64,000 bases of DNA, from contig JAQFVV010000450.1 of assembly GCA_028023455.1 (NCBI GenBank), positions 62,001 to 126,000 of the forward strand. Direction: 5' to 3'. This document shows, in pieces, positions 1 through 10,639 of the stretch (position 1 is its first letter; every line of letters begins with the position of its first letter). Both the position numbers and the translations under genes were made by a program. The notes under the pieces were generated by a model. That model did not search any database. It saw only the letters and a list, made by a program, of their open reading frames with translations, and was not told the DNA's origin. The DNA is from Epiperipatus broadwayi. Lineage: Eukaryota; Onychophora; Udeonychophora; Euonychophora; Peripatidae.

Positions 1-261
1 TTAAACTTTATTACTATTTTGCATTTCAATGATTTTCCATCATCTCATAATGACAATATGGGTTACTATTTTAACATCTCATTTTAATATTAAAATCATT
101 ATTCAATATTATGAATCAATAAACTGTACCCGATTTATTAAAAATATAATTTTACAAATAAAAAAACATCCTTCAAAAATCATAATCTCTGCAAATATAG
201 AAAAAAATAAAAATAAAGTGAAATAAAGTATGTAATGAAAATAATTACTTTTTTTCCCCAT

Positions 262-355
262 ATGTCAAAGCATCGGCCGGGAAGCGAACCCGCAACTGTC
301 TGCAAGCAACTGTTTGCAAGGCAGCTGCGCTGATCTCTCGGCTACCAATAGCTTG
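262..355 (-). mobile_element. tRNA-Gly-derived short SINE, subfamily B
   Basis: Reads on the minus strand as a tRNA-like sequence. The A-box region is altered (GCCGAGAGATCAGCGC), an extra 15-20 bp lies after the anticodon arm, and the B box is GGGTTCGCTTCCCGG. It ends CCGATGCTTTGACATATG followed by GGGG and an A run. It shares the extra segment and G-run tail with the copies at 9.93, 14.7 and 36.3 kb. No clear target duplication was found. Confidence 0.8.
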
Positions 356-614
356 ACAACTTTTTCTTATTGGATGATCACAGTAACACGGGTAAAAATA
401 AAATTAATGAAATCTTTATTAATTGAGCACCATTTGTAAAATGCGAAGAAATTGATATTAATTTAATTATCACAAATCTATGAAATTCTATTCTAAAATT
501 TAAAATTGAATTTACAATTATTAAAATATCACAAAGTTCTGCACAATTAGGATTAGCAAACAGTTATCAATCATACTTTTCTTTCTATAGTTACAATAAA
601 TTTCTGTAATTTTT

Positions 615-697
615 TTTTCTCATGTGTCAAAGCATCGGCCTGGAAGTGAACCCGGGACGACTGCTTGTAAGGCGGCTGTGCTAACCACTCGGCCATC
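615..697 (-). mobile_element. tRNA-Gly-derived short SINE, subfamily A, 5' truncated
   Basis: Minus-strand copy that lacks the first few bases of the tRNA-like head. It is flanked by a perfect 16-bp direct repeat (aatttctgtaattttt at 599-614 and 698-713), which is a target-site duplication and shows retroposition with 5' truncation. Confidence 0.85.
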
Positions 698-713
698 AAT
701 TTCTGTAATTTTT

Positions 714-1297
714 ATTCACGTTTTTTTTTAAAAAATCATATCTGATTAAAATCAGTACAATCGTGTATACTTTTGTTTTTAAATAATTATTATACAAATA
801 TTTTGTAAAAATAATCATAAATATTTAAATAAACTACAAAAAATATACATTTTTTTGCTCATCGCTAACAACAATTAAAAAAAGAGTTTACAATTAATCT
901 TGCAAAAAAACTACCAATCAGTGGATTTTGACTCCTTTGTAGTTTTTTTTTTTTGGCTATAGAATACTATCTCTTCAGATTTTTTTAAAACTAATATCAA
1001 TATATTGTAGTTTCAGTTTTACCATCAAATGAATTTAAAAATGACAAAAGAGTACTAAAGATATGCACATAAGTGATTTAAAGCCGTAGTATAGCAGTAC
1101 CATCACAATACTCAATAACACCGCACAGCCGAGAATCGGTTCATTATCGTCATTCCTGTAAAAAATTGGCCGCCATTATTCATGAATTCAATACCAATGG
1201 TTTTTTTCTAGAATCAATTAACTTTTGACAAGAATAAGCATATTAAAAACAATGATTACTGATATTATTCTAACACACATATATAATATGTATGCAC
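714..1297. other. A/T-rich DNA, nothing recognised
   Basis: No coding pattern, splice-site pair, RNA gene or repeat family was recognised here apart from homopolymer A and T runs. Confidence 0.5.
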
Positions 1298-2105
1298 GTG
1301 GTATTAGAGCTGCAACATGAAGAATTATAATCGTTTAATTATTAAATTAATTAGGTTATTAAATCAAAAACATATTTTAAAATCTACATTAAAAGAAAAC
1401 AATTTAACAAAAAAAAAATACGAAAAGCATTAATGTGAAAAATAGTTAAAATGCATGTTTGTACAGGCTTACACCTGCATTTATATATGTAATATATGTG
1501 GGATTTGAACTCAGACTTTCACACGACCTACAACTCTCAGTGCCATCTTATATTGCTGACTCACCTGATCACACACATGTTGAAAAGATAAATAATCACT
1601 AATATCTGTATTTTGTGCTAAACCAGCACTCATTAAAGTATGAAGATTGGTTATCTTAATATAAAACTGAGTCCTAATTCTATATATGTGTGGAGATGGT
1701 AATCTGAACCAACTGATGAGTGCTGGTTTAGCACGAAGTACGTTTATTGGTGATTATTTATCTTTTCAACATGTGTGTGATCAGGTGAGTCAGCAATATA
1801 AGATGACACTGAGAGTTGTATGTAGGTCGTGTGAAAGTCTAGAGTTCGAAACCCGCATATATTACATATATAAATGCAGGTGTAAGCCTGTACAATGTAT
1901 TAAAATAGATTATGCACATGCAAACACACACTCAGTTTGATTTAAACACGCATTTTAACTATTCTTCACATTAATGCTTTTCGTATTTTTTTTTTTTAAT
2001 TTTTTTTTTTTTTAATGTAGATTTTAAATATGTTTTTGATTTAATAACCTAATTAATTTAATGATTAAACGATTATAATTCTTCATGTCGCAGCTCTAAT
2101 ACCAC
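1298..2105. mobile_element. Long fold-back element, family G copy 1
   Basis: Two arms of roughly 350-400 bp are inverted copies of each other. The outer ends read gtggtattagagctg and cagctctaataccac. The inner arms share motifs such as gctaaaccagcactcat / atgagtgctggtttagc around a centre near 1640-1715. Each arm carries a tRNA-B-box-like stretch (ggatttgaactc at about 1501; agttcgaaaccc at about 1852). The family recurs at 13.87 and 17.82 kb. The frame at 1686-1940 lies inside the right arm and is not a gene. Confidence 0.85.
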
Positions 2106-2403
2106 AATACCCATGTCCTTAACGATAACAAATTGCTTGAATAAATTATATAGATAAGCATTTTAAAAATGCAAAGGAAAATCATGGGCTCAGCATTCAT
2201 AGGAATACCCCCCTCCCGTTTTCCAGGAATATTGTATTGAAATCATATTTTTTGTCAGTATTAACACTATGTAATCTTTTACCTGTGACTATTAATATTT
2301 AGAAACTTATTTACTGACCAATACTGGATGATTAGCTATGGGCTGATAAATTAAAAAAACACAAAAAAACCTGAACTTGTATGTAACCTGAATAAATATC
2401 CAA

Positions 2404-2470
2404 TTGATTTGATCTCAAACCCAGTCATGGGCATAAGCAGTCAGATGCGTTAGCCTCTCTAACTACATAG
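2404..2470 (-). repeat. Decayed tRNA-like SINE head
   Basis: On the minus strand this reads GAGAGGCTAACGCATCTG (A-box-like) followed by GGGTTTGAGATC (B-box-like), which is the spacing of an internal pol III promoter. No tail or target duplication was identified. It differs from the tRNA-Gly SINE of this window. Confidence 0.4.
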
Positions 2471-2678
2471 TTTCATTATTTTACAAAGTTATTCTAAAAC
2501 TAAGAGAGAATTAAAGTTTGGGGGGGGGGGAAATTATAATGATCTGATGCAATATTCTATTGCTAATGATAGTTGGGTATGCCTTTAAGAAAAAAATCTA
2601 GCATGCATCGCATATATATGTGGACGTGTTTTTATGTTAAAATTGCTGTAAAATATATGATCCAAATTAACTAAATAG

Positions 2679-2782
2679 TCAAGCATTGGTGGTCGAGAGG
2701 TCAGCGACAGTTGCTTTACAAGCAGTTGTCCCGGGTTAGCGGGTTCGCTTCCCGGCTGATGCTATGACACATGAGAAAAAAA
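2679..2782 (+). mobile_element. tRNA-Gly-derived short SINE, subfamily A
   Basis: tRNA-like head with a B box, then GATGCTATGACACATGAG and an A run. It carries a small internal duplication around the B box (gggttagcgggttcgc). A perfect 15-bp target-site duplication, aaattaactaaatag, flanks it at 2664-2678 and 2783-2797. Confidence 0.9.
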
Positions 2783-2797
2783 AAATTAACTAAATAG

Positions 2798-3937
2798 TTA
2801 ACAATGGAAATATTTAACGTATTCTAAAAGCTTTCAAATTTATATAAATCTAATTTTGTAGATTCCCAATTGCTGATAAAAATAATCAGGCGCCTAGAAT
2901 AATTTTTTTTTTTTTTTTAAAGTTTCATTTAATGTATTTATGTACGTACATATACGCACATACACACAGTCGAAAACATTAATACTACTTTTATAAAATA
3001 TATGAACTACAAAAGAAATAAAAATACTTTGATTTTTTAACAACAGATGGCAGAAAAAATTGATTCTCACCCACAGCAGGTGATTTTTCTATGACTCCAG
3101 ATAATTGAATAACTAATTTTCATTGATTAAACATAAGCACATGGTTTATAGGTGCCATGTTGCGTTCTTGAAAGTGAGATATTAATTTTCCATTACTTCC
3201 AACTGTTATGAGTCAAAATGAATTTTAAACTATTGATTAAATATTATTATAAGTTAAAAAAAAATAATAATTAAAACCAGATCACTATCTTTTTTCACTG
3301 GGCAGAAGAACAAAGAAATTATCACATTTATTAAAACAATAGCGTTTATTGTTCATAAATGTTAAAAAGTAATACTGAAAACGACGCAAAGAGTAAGTTT
3401 AGATTTAAAAATGATATAAAAAAAATCGCGAAGTAGAAAAGATATAACATTTTATTTTCAGTTATTTTGTGACTATATCCTCGACTATATTTTCACAAAA
3501 TAGTTTATCTCAATCAAGTTAAATTAAGAAATCAAACAATATTGTGTTAGTTGTTTCTTTTAATTCGTTTAATACGTATTAAATATCATACAAATGTATA
3601 GCAGAACACACACACATCATAATTAAGGTGACCATCCTTTTCTGGCCACTGGTCCTGGTCGGTTGTGAAATGTAACCAGTACAGTTTAGGTATGTTTTTT
3701 TTTTTTTTTATTAAAACCATTTAGTTCTAATACTAATACTTCATTCGTTTGTTGGATTCCTTCACTTAAAGACACACACACAAAAAGATAAACATACTCT
3801 GTAATATTTTTTCAACTTATATTCTAAGACAACGACTATACTCAAGATAACCTTAATGATAATATAAAGGAAAGCTCTGCTTTAAATAGTTTTGTTTAAA
3901 TATTTTTCAAATTACCTATGTTAATAAACTATCAAAC
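2798..3937. other. A/T-rich DNA, nothing recognised
   Basis: There are homopolymer and short CA tracts (near 3600 and 3770). No coding exon, RNA gene or known repeat was recognised. Confidence 0.5.
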
Positions 3938-3950
3938 TTAACTTAATGCT

Positions 3951-4040
3951 GTCAAGCGTTGGTGGCCTAGTGGTTAGCATAGCTGCCTTCCAAGCAGCTG
4001 GCCCGGGTTCGCTTCCCGGTGACATATGAGAAAAAAAACC
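3951..4040 (+). mobile_element. tRNA-Gly(TCC)-derived short SINE, best-preserved tRNA head
   Basis: The head closely follows the tRNA-Gly(UCC) plan: GCGTTGGTGG start, A-box TAGTGGTTAGCATAGC, anticodon loop CTTCCAA between paired GCTGC and GCAGC, and B arm CCCGGGTTCGCTTCCCGG. The tail is only GACATATGAG plus A's. A 13-bp target duplication with one mismatch flanks it (ttaacttaatgct at 3938-3950 and ttgacttaatgct at 4041-4053). The antisense frame at 3921-4127 is spurious. Confidence 0.9.
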
Positions 4041-4053
4041 TTGACTTAATGCT

Positions 4054-4655
4054 TTAATATTGTCTTCAAGCACTCTAAAGGAAAGTAAAAATTTAATGTT
4101 TTTCTTATTAAATATATACAATTTCATTATAATTACTCACAGTAAATATAATAATATAATTAAAGCACTTCCTCTTTTCTTTACAAAAACTTTATTTGTT
4201 GTATATATATATCATATTTTATAAGAAGTAAAATGCATAAATTTTACAACATGCACTTGTTTTTATTAATAATATAAAGCAAAAAAAAAAAAAGACATTT
4301 TTAATCAACAAAAAATATTTTAATGCAACACCACCAGGGTTCAATATTTTCAAATGCTAGACTTTTCTTCAATTAAGCATCGCAGAATGCTTCAATTTAA
4401 AATCAGCAGAACCTTGTTATAAATTGATTCATTTAAATAATCAACATTCTTTCAGTGTGTTCGGATTGCTTACTTTAAATAAAACAATAAATCATATATT
4501 ACTTCTTGCATGCACTTTTAACAAAAGTTTCTAAAATAATTCTGACAATTTTGACTATCTAGCAGACTTCTTCAAAGCTCGAAAATATAATTGCATTTTT
4601 TTACTTTTTGGTTTATTTTATCGATCACAATCTTATTTTAATATTTTTCATATCT
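4054..4655. other. A/T-rich DNA, nothing recognised
   Basis: No gene, RNA or repeat family was recognised in this stretch. Confidence 0.5.
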
Positions 4656-4659
4656 ACAT

Positions 4660-5815
4660 ATGAGGGAGAATCCAAAAATAATTGGATTTATTCTCTGGTA
4701 GAGATGCTTGTTGTAATACATGCTTCTGTAGCTAGATACCTGTTGTTGGGACCTTCTGCACCATTTTGCCAAATCATAGTGCTATAAAGGACATTTTTTT
4801 GTAAAGATGCATTTAGTATATTTGTCGATTTTCATAATGGCTGAAAAGTTGGAACAATGCAACATTCTGTTTTCTTTTAAGGAAAATAGTAACGGAAACT
4901 ACTTATTGCAAGCTGATCTTGGAAAAACACAAGTTTATGAATGGTTTAATGCAGTGGTCTTCAACCTTTTCACACCTGCAGACTGGCAAAAATAAGGATA
5001 AGGTTTCACGGACCGGCAGAAGTCTACAGATAAATTTTCTTAAAGGTGTAAACTGCTTAGCCTTAGATGAGTATAATTGTTATAACTGACCAAAACAACA
5101 CACTAGTTACCGCATATTGTAATGGTGTTGCTTACCTTCACATGCTGAACACTCTTTCTCGAGTTGCGCAGACATACTGCTACAGAAAATAGTACATTCT
5201 CATTAATGTGCCTGTATTGCTACGTTTCTTATTTCATTGTTAAAACATGCAAAAAATAAAATGTTATTTACTTCAATGTTGGGAAATGATAATAATTATG
5301 ATAAATGTAATATCTGTATTTAATCTTAAATATACAAGATGAAGTTTTATATATATATGGAGTTTGTATAATAAAAAACTTTTTTTCTAATTTTGATTTT
5401 TTTTAGAAAAATAATAAAAAATTTAATTCTTCCCCGCCCCCTTAAACATCTGTGATAACTAGAAAAACAAATTAGTTTATGTATGATTGATTAGATTTTG
5501 TTTTCATTCTGTTTCTTTTTTTTTTTTTTTAATTGGGTAAAAATGAGATGAAAAAATAAATAAAAATTGTTTATATTAATTAAAAGTTTAAAATATTATT
5601 TTTTTATTACAAACTTTCCTGCCAGTCTAGCATGGACCGGCAGAAAACTTCGGTCTGCGGACCAAGGATTGAAGACCACTGGTTTAATGAAAGTATCAAA
5701 TTCATCACGTCCCAAAAAAGTATGGATAAAATAACTGTGGTTAGTCATAATATCGAATTGAGGGCTGCATTAATAACCAATAAAGGTAAAATTTCAATAA
5801 AGAACTTAAATTAAA
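4660..5815 (+). pseudogene. Mariner-like transposase N-terminal fragment, split by a hAT insertion
   Basis: An open frame from 4840 (MAEKLEQC...) up to the insertion ends in DLGKTQVYEWFN. This resembles the N-terminal helix-turn-helix region of mariner transposases, which have a conserved S-R-T-Q-V-F-E-W stretch. The frame is interrupted at 4952 by a hAT element with a perfect 8-bp target duplication. It resumes after 5689 (SIKFITSQKSMDKITVV...), matching in position the linker and second helix-turn-helix, until a stop at 5812. The catalytic D-D-D half is missing. A gggagaatccaaaaataatt stretch at about 4662 could be the left terminal repeat, but no right end was found. The call rests on motif resemblance; the product is certainly non-functional. 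Confidence 0.55.
4952..5681. mobile_element. Non-autonomous hAT element (730 bp)
   Basis: The terminal inverted repeats read cagtggtcttcaacc at the left and ggattgaagaccactg at the right. The subterminal pair actggcaaaaa... / ggaccggcagaa... also recurs inverted. A perfect 8-bp target-site duplication, gtttaatg, lies at 4944-4951 and 5682-5689, diagnostic of the hAT superfamily. It has no transposase frame. It sits inside the mariner-like fragment, so it inserted later. Confidence 0.93.
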
Positions 5816-6028
5816 AATCAGATAAAAGAATTCTTGACAGAAGAGCAAAAAAAAAAAAGATAACACAGATATTATTACTTTTTTACATTACAGAAAAAAA
5901 AAAAAACAGATGGGGAAAAAAGCAGTGATATCTGTAATTGAATAATTTTCAGAAAGCTTTTGATAACTAATCCAAAACATGGTGCAAATAGAACTTGAAT
6001 CAAATGAATAGATAGTAAACTAATTACT
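5816..6028. other. A/T-rich DNA, nothing recognised
   Basis: A-rich sequence following the mariner-like fragment; no feature was recognised. Confidence 0.4.
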
Positions 6029-6165
6029 ATGCTAAAGAATATCTATGGCAATTCAAAAGCAAATGTGAGAATGTATGGAGAAACTGGATGTTGTTTTGCA
6101 ATGGGAACACTCACAACACAATCTGAGAATGCATATTCATCATGTACCTGGAAAAACTAATGGAT
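6029..6165 (+). pseudogene. Possible LINE reverse-transcriptase fragment
   Basis: The plus frame starting at the ATG near 6029 reads MLKNIYGNSKANVRMYGETG. This resembles the stretch before the catalytic box in many LINE reverse transcriptases (L-x-x-I-Y-x-N-x-x-x-x-V-R-x-Y-G-E). The following GVRQGCPLSP-type motif is not recognisable and stops follow. It may be a decayed RTE/R4-like copy. Support is weak. Confidence 0.3.
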
Positions 6166-6294
6166 GAGATTGAAGAAAAGTGCAACAAAACATCAGAACA
6201 TGGAATAAAAATAATTTAAGAAACACAAATGGCATAGTAATTGATATTTTCAGTCTTCCTTCATAAAACTGAACTAGACAGCATAGAAAATTTT

Positions 6295-6385
6295 ATACTT
6301 TTTATCTTGACTGTCAAAAGACAGTTGAATTAAGATTAATATACTTTTTATCTTGACTGTCAAAAGACAGTTGAATTAAGATTAA
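6295..6385 (+). repeat. Tandem duplication, 46-bp unit x2
   Basis: Two nearly perfect 46-bp units start at 6295 and 6341. Each contains a small hairpin (actgtc-aaaa-gacagt). Nearly identical copies imply a recent duplication or a strand-slippage event at the hairpin. Confidence 0.95.
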
Positions 6386-7890
6386 CTAGAGGAAGAACAT
6401 ATCCAAAAGTTATACAAAGGATTTGTATAACTAATATGAAACTAATTTGCATTGACTCAGTCCTTTTACAAGAGGCAAAATTGAAGAAAGCATCATACAT
6501 CTATAGGCAACCTATGTTTGTAGTGATAATAAAGAATTAATGTAGCATCATAAAATTCACATTCTTAATAAATGAAAATAGAGAACAAATAAAATATATT
6601 AGTTGTTTATTTTCTACAATAAAGTTGTGCTTATCTAATTTTTGATTCTATATTATGTTGATATTTATGTAAATGATTATTATGACACATAATAATACAT
6701 TCAAATATATAATGTAATTATAAATAATTATTTTAGGAAGATACAAGCAAGTGGCAAAAATCACAGGTTTTCAAACAAAACTTTATGTGTCATTATTAAC
6801 TAACAGTTATTCATTTATGAGTACGAACATTTTAACCCTTAGAAGACAAAATAAATACATAGAAAAATAAAAAAATAAATAATAAAAAAAAAAGACAAAA
6901 AAAGACAAAGCACTGGAGCTAGAAAAGCTATGCATAAATTTAAAGGAACGGAGTCACACAAATATTCCACTGTCACAACTAATGCAGACAATTGAAGGCT
7001 TATAATGACAAAATCTTCCCTTAACATGTGACGGAAGAGTTAGACAAAAAAGTCACAATAATTAGAAGAAAATTATGATTTTCTTTAACAATTCACTCTA
7101 CGACAATTTTTTTTTATTATACATATAATTTCAAAATTAAGTACAGAATATAAATGAAATCAAACATTTTTTCTTGTACATTCATTCATTTCGCTTCCTA
7201 ACTATTCTCTCCTAGCTTATCAGTTTCAAGTCTTAGTTAATTCCTAAACATTCTTTTATACATATTTGTAATTTCTACAGAATTCAATTCTATCGATCTT
7301 CTCTCTATTATTTTGTTCATTCTCATTACTAATCTAAAATTTGTTTTTTCATTAATACAATCTATTGCCTCTACTGCAGAGACTTTTAAGTTGTCCTTAA
7401 ATAATTCTGTACTTTAATGTTCTATTAAAGTAACAATTTTATATTACATGACGTTTTATTTAAATATACTATAAAAAAGATTACACTATAATATATAATC
7501 TTGGGTAATGACAGTCAACATAAAACATTTTTAATATTTCTCAGTGCATTATTGGCTGATCATCGATCAAATATTGGATATTCCTACTTGGCCTGTGTCT
7601 ATTAAATTTTCTTGACATATTCCAGGTTGATATAGGAGATAATGAAATAGATCAAAATTATTTGAACTTATGTAAAGCTATTAACTGTTTTTCCTTCCAA
7701 AGTCAAATTTTATTCACACTTAAAGCGTAATACAAAGGAAACCAACAAATTACAAAACTAAGTTGAATACAGAGTATATAACACCCCAGAAATTACAATG
7801 ATTAATCAAATAAATACAACAGAAAAACAATTTAGGCTGATTACAACAGTTTCAATGAAACTGAATTAAAGTGTTACAAAAACTACAAGG
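6386..7890. other. A/T-rich DNA, nothing recognised
   Basis: No exon, RNA gene or repeat family was recognised. The minus frame at 6839-7027 is translated from A-rich low-complexity DNA and is rejected. Confidence 0.5.
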
Positions 7891-7929
7891 TAAACATTAA
7901 ATAATAAACTTCCCCCACAACCAAGGCAG

Positions 7930-8480
7930 ATGAATCTCAAACAGAGCATAACTGACAAATAAACAAAAGGAGTTCGATACATACTTGAAATCGTTTAGAA
8001 ACTATAATACTAAGATATTCATTCATGGAATATACAATATTATATTAGAATAAATTGGGTATAAAAATGTAAAAGGATTACAGGAATCGGCCAATAACTG
8101 ATAATAATCGTACATTAGTTTACAATAAGTGTATATAGCAGAAGTAAATACAATCAAATCAGTGCCAAAATTTTAAGGTGAATATTAAATGGAAAATCAC
8201 TGAAGGTCAAGCAACAAATGGGGGGGACGGGACAGATAAATGAGCACCAATCAGACCGTAATCTGATCTGGCTCAAAGGAAAGGTTAAATACATATGCAA
8301 AGTTATTAAAAAGTTATAACACTAAGATATTCACACATTGAATGTATAATGTAATATTAGAATTAATTAAATAAAAAAGGATAATGAATTTACAGCACTC
8401 AATCAATAACTGATAATAGTAGGAAATAAAATTAACATCAGTGTATACAACATAAGTGTGTTTCATATGATTTATATAAT
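7930..8480 (+). repeat. Diverged tandem duplication of about 300 bp
   Basis: The segment at roughly 7930-8160 recurs at roughly 8220-8480. Shared landmarks in the same order are actaagatattca, atgtaatattag / atattatattag, caataactgataata and gtgtata. Divergence is substantial, so this is an old segmental duplication. The minus frame at 8314-8556 lies in it and is not a gene. Confidence 0.65.
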
Positions 8481-8559
8481 GCAAAAATGTGGAATTATTA
8501 ATATGAAGAATAGAAAAGAAAATACCAATAACATATACAAAGCAACGCATAAACAAATA

Positions 8560-9763
8560 ATTATTGGTTTATAAAAATTCAAAAAATATTTTACTGATTA
8601 TTCACTAGAGGACACTATTTTCAAAAGTAAATACAATAACTAAAACACTTTTTATCTTCTACAAAAATTAAATTTTAGATTTAATTGCTTTTATCTAAGC
8701 CAAATAATATATTAAATATTAGGAAGAGTTACTGTTATTTTTTTAAAAGGAGCAAAAAAAAAAATCAATACAATTTTATTTATGTATATCAATAATATGA
8801 AGTCCACTAAAATTTATTAAACTCTGAAAGTGTGTGTATATACTAAATCAACTATGTTAAGAGGATTGCAAGCAATAGCAAACAACCAGGAACAATCATT
8901 ACTGCTTGGTTGAAGCATTCTATTGTTTGATTAAAAGTTCTGCTCTCAGGTTGAGAACTCAAGCACTTATATTTTAAATTTCAGAATATATATATGTCAA
9001 TTACTTTAGCAACAAAAGTGAAACTTTAATATCCCTGAGATCCTCATAGCATAGTGGCCAGTGTACCTGCTACTATAACCACAATTTGATATTCAAATCT
9101 GAGTCGGGTGAATCTTAAATGTTTTTCATGCCACAGATTTAATTTTTTTTACTTTATTTAAGGTAGATGCCCCATGCAAGTCCAGTTAACTACTCAACAG
9201 GAGTCAGAAAATGGATATTTGAGTATTTTTAATTACAGAGTAAAAGTCTCATATCAATGTTAATTTGGTGTCAAAAAAGTGTTACTACACCGCATACAAA
9301 AACGCGACTGTAATTAATGGAACAGTTGAATGTCTATGCTTAATCATTTGCTTGTGATATAATCCTACAGTAGTTAATATATATTTTCTAACCTGATATC
9401 AATTATTAGAATGCACAATTCTTACTCTAAATTGGTTATTAGTATACAGGTAAGATATATATTTCTTTTCCCTGACTGAACACAAATTTAATTGGTTAAA
9501 CATCAGATTATTACTATTAGTGCAGAGGCAGAATAGAGAGCTTTGAATTTCAAGATCCATAGATTGTGCTTTGGTTCTGTTACTTCCAGTATTGAAGTTT
9601 TTTATAAACTCATAAGCAATTAACCTATTCGATTATTTTTTATTTTTATTAAAAAAAAAAAAAAAAAGCTTGTTTAGAGCGTTAGCATGCTCTTAAGTTT
9701 ACATATTGATAATTGCAAGCTATATATAAGTCAGGTGACATCTGACTTTTTATTATTACTATT
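8560..9763. other. Mostly featureless, one tRNA-like patch
   Basis: At about 9043-9112 the plus strand reads catagcatagtggccagtgt (A-box-like) and, later, attcaaatctgagtc (B-box-like), suggesting a decayed tRNA-derived SINE. The rest shows nothing recognisable beyond A and T runs. Confidence 0.35.
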
Positions 9764-10632
9764 AAATTATGTAATAACTGGTGATAAATGAATATACTCA
9801 CAGAAAAGGTAATTTTTTAATATTTAATTTTATTACTGCCTAGCATGCTTCCAATATAATTAATATATATTCATGGCTTCAAATGGTGTGAATACAAGTT
9901 CATTACATAAGTGTTTAATTATTATCTAACAAGCGTTGTTAGTTGAGAGGTCAGCGCAGCTGCCTTGCAAGCAAGCAGTTGCTTGCAGACAGTTATTGCG
10001 GGTTCGCCTCCCAGCCGATGCTATGACATATGGGGGGGGGGAGATAGTCAATGCACTCTAATTTAAATTCACATTTAGATTTATTCAAATTGTCCATTTC
10101 TTTGATATGGATATATTTACTTTTTTATTAATCAAAAAAAGGTCATTAGCTATTGCATATGCTTTTTTGACTTTCCACTTTCAATTCTCTTTCTTTGAGT
10201 ACACTATTTCTGCTTTTGTTAGCTTGAATCTGTGGCTTGCTGCTCATGGTCTATAAATATTGACATTTTTTTTTTTTTAAATCTCTGAGGGCTTTATTAT
10301 ATAAATATCTATGCTGGGCAAATGTTATTGATAGGTTGGCCCTTGACTTTCCATAATATACAGCATTGAAGACTGGTTAGTTGCAGTTAATTTTATATAC
10401 CACTTGATATGCTGATTCATTTGGTAAACTATTTTAGTGTTGTTCATTAAATGATTAATTAAGTGATGGAGGGATTCGGAAGCTTATATTAAATTTGTCT
10501 TACATGTAATCACACCATTTGAAAGCCATGAATATGATATATTAATTATATTGAAAGCATGCTAGGCAGTAATAAAATTAAATATTCAAAAACTATCTTT
10601 TCTGATGATTATCAATTATTACATTTGCACAG
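9764..10632. mobile_element. Fold-back element with a SINE inserted in its loop
   Basis: The left arm at about 9764-9900 and the right arm at about 10499-10632 are inverted copies. For example, tactgcctagcatgcttcca pairs with tgaaagcatgctaggcagta, and ggcttcaaatggtgtga with tcacaccatttgaaagcc. The spacer of about 600 bp holds a subfamily-B SINE (9930-10041) and no coding sequence. No target duplication was resolved. Confidence 0.85.
9930..10041 (+). mobile_element. tRNA-Gly-derived short SINE, subfamily B
   Basis: Starts aagcgttgttagttgagagg, then gctgccttgcaagcaagcag, the extra cttgcagacag segment, B box gcgggttcgcctccc and the tail gatgctatgacatat, followed by ten G's. The G run in place of a simple A tail is a subfamily mark. 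It lies in the loop of the fold-back at 9764-10632. Confidence 0.85.
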
Positions 10633-10639
10633 AAAAGGA

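Noticed and set aside
1686-1940. 84-codon plus-strand frame
   Set aside because: It lies inside the right arm of a palindromic repeat and reads through a tRNA-like B box.
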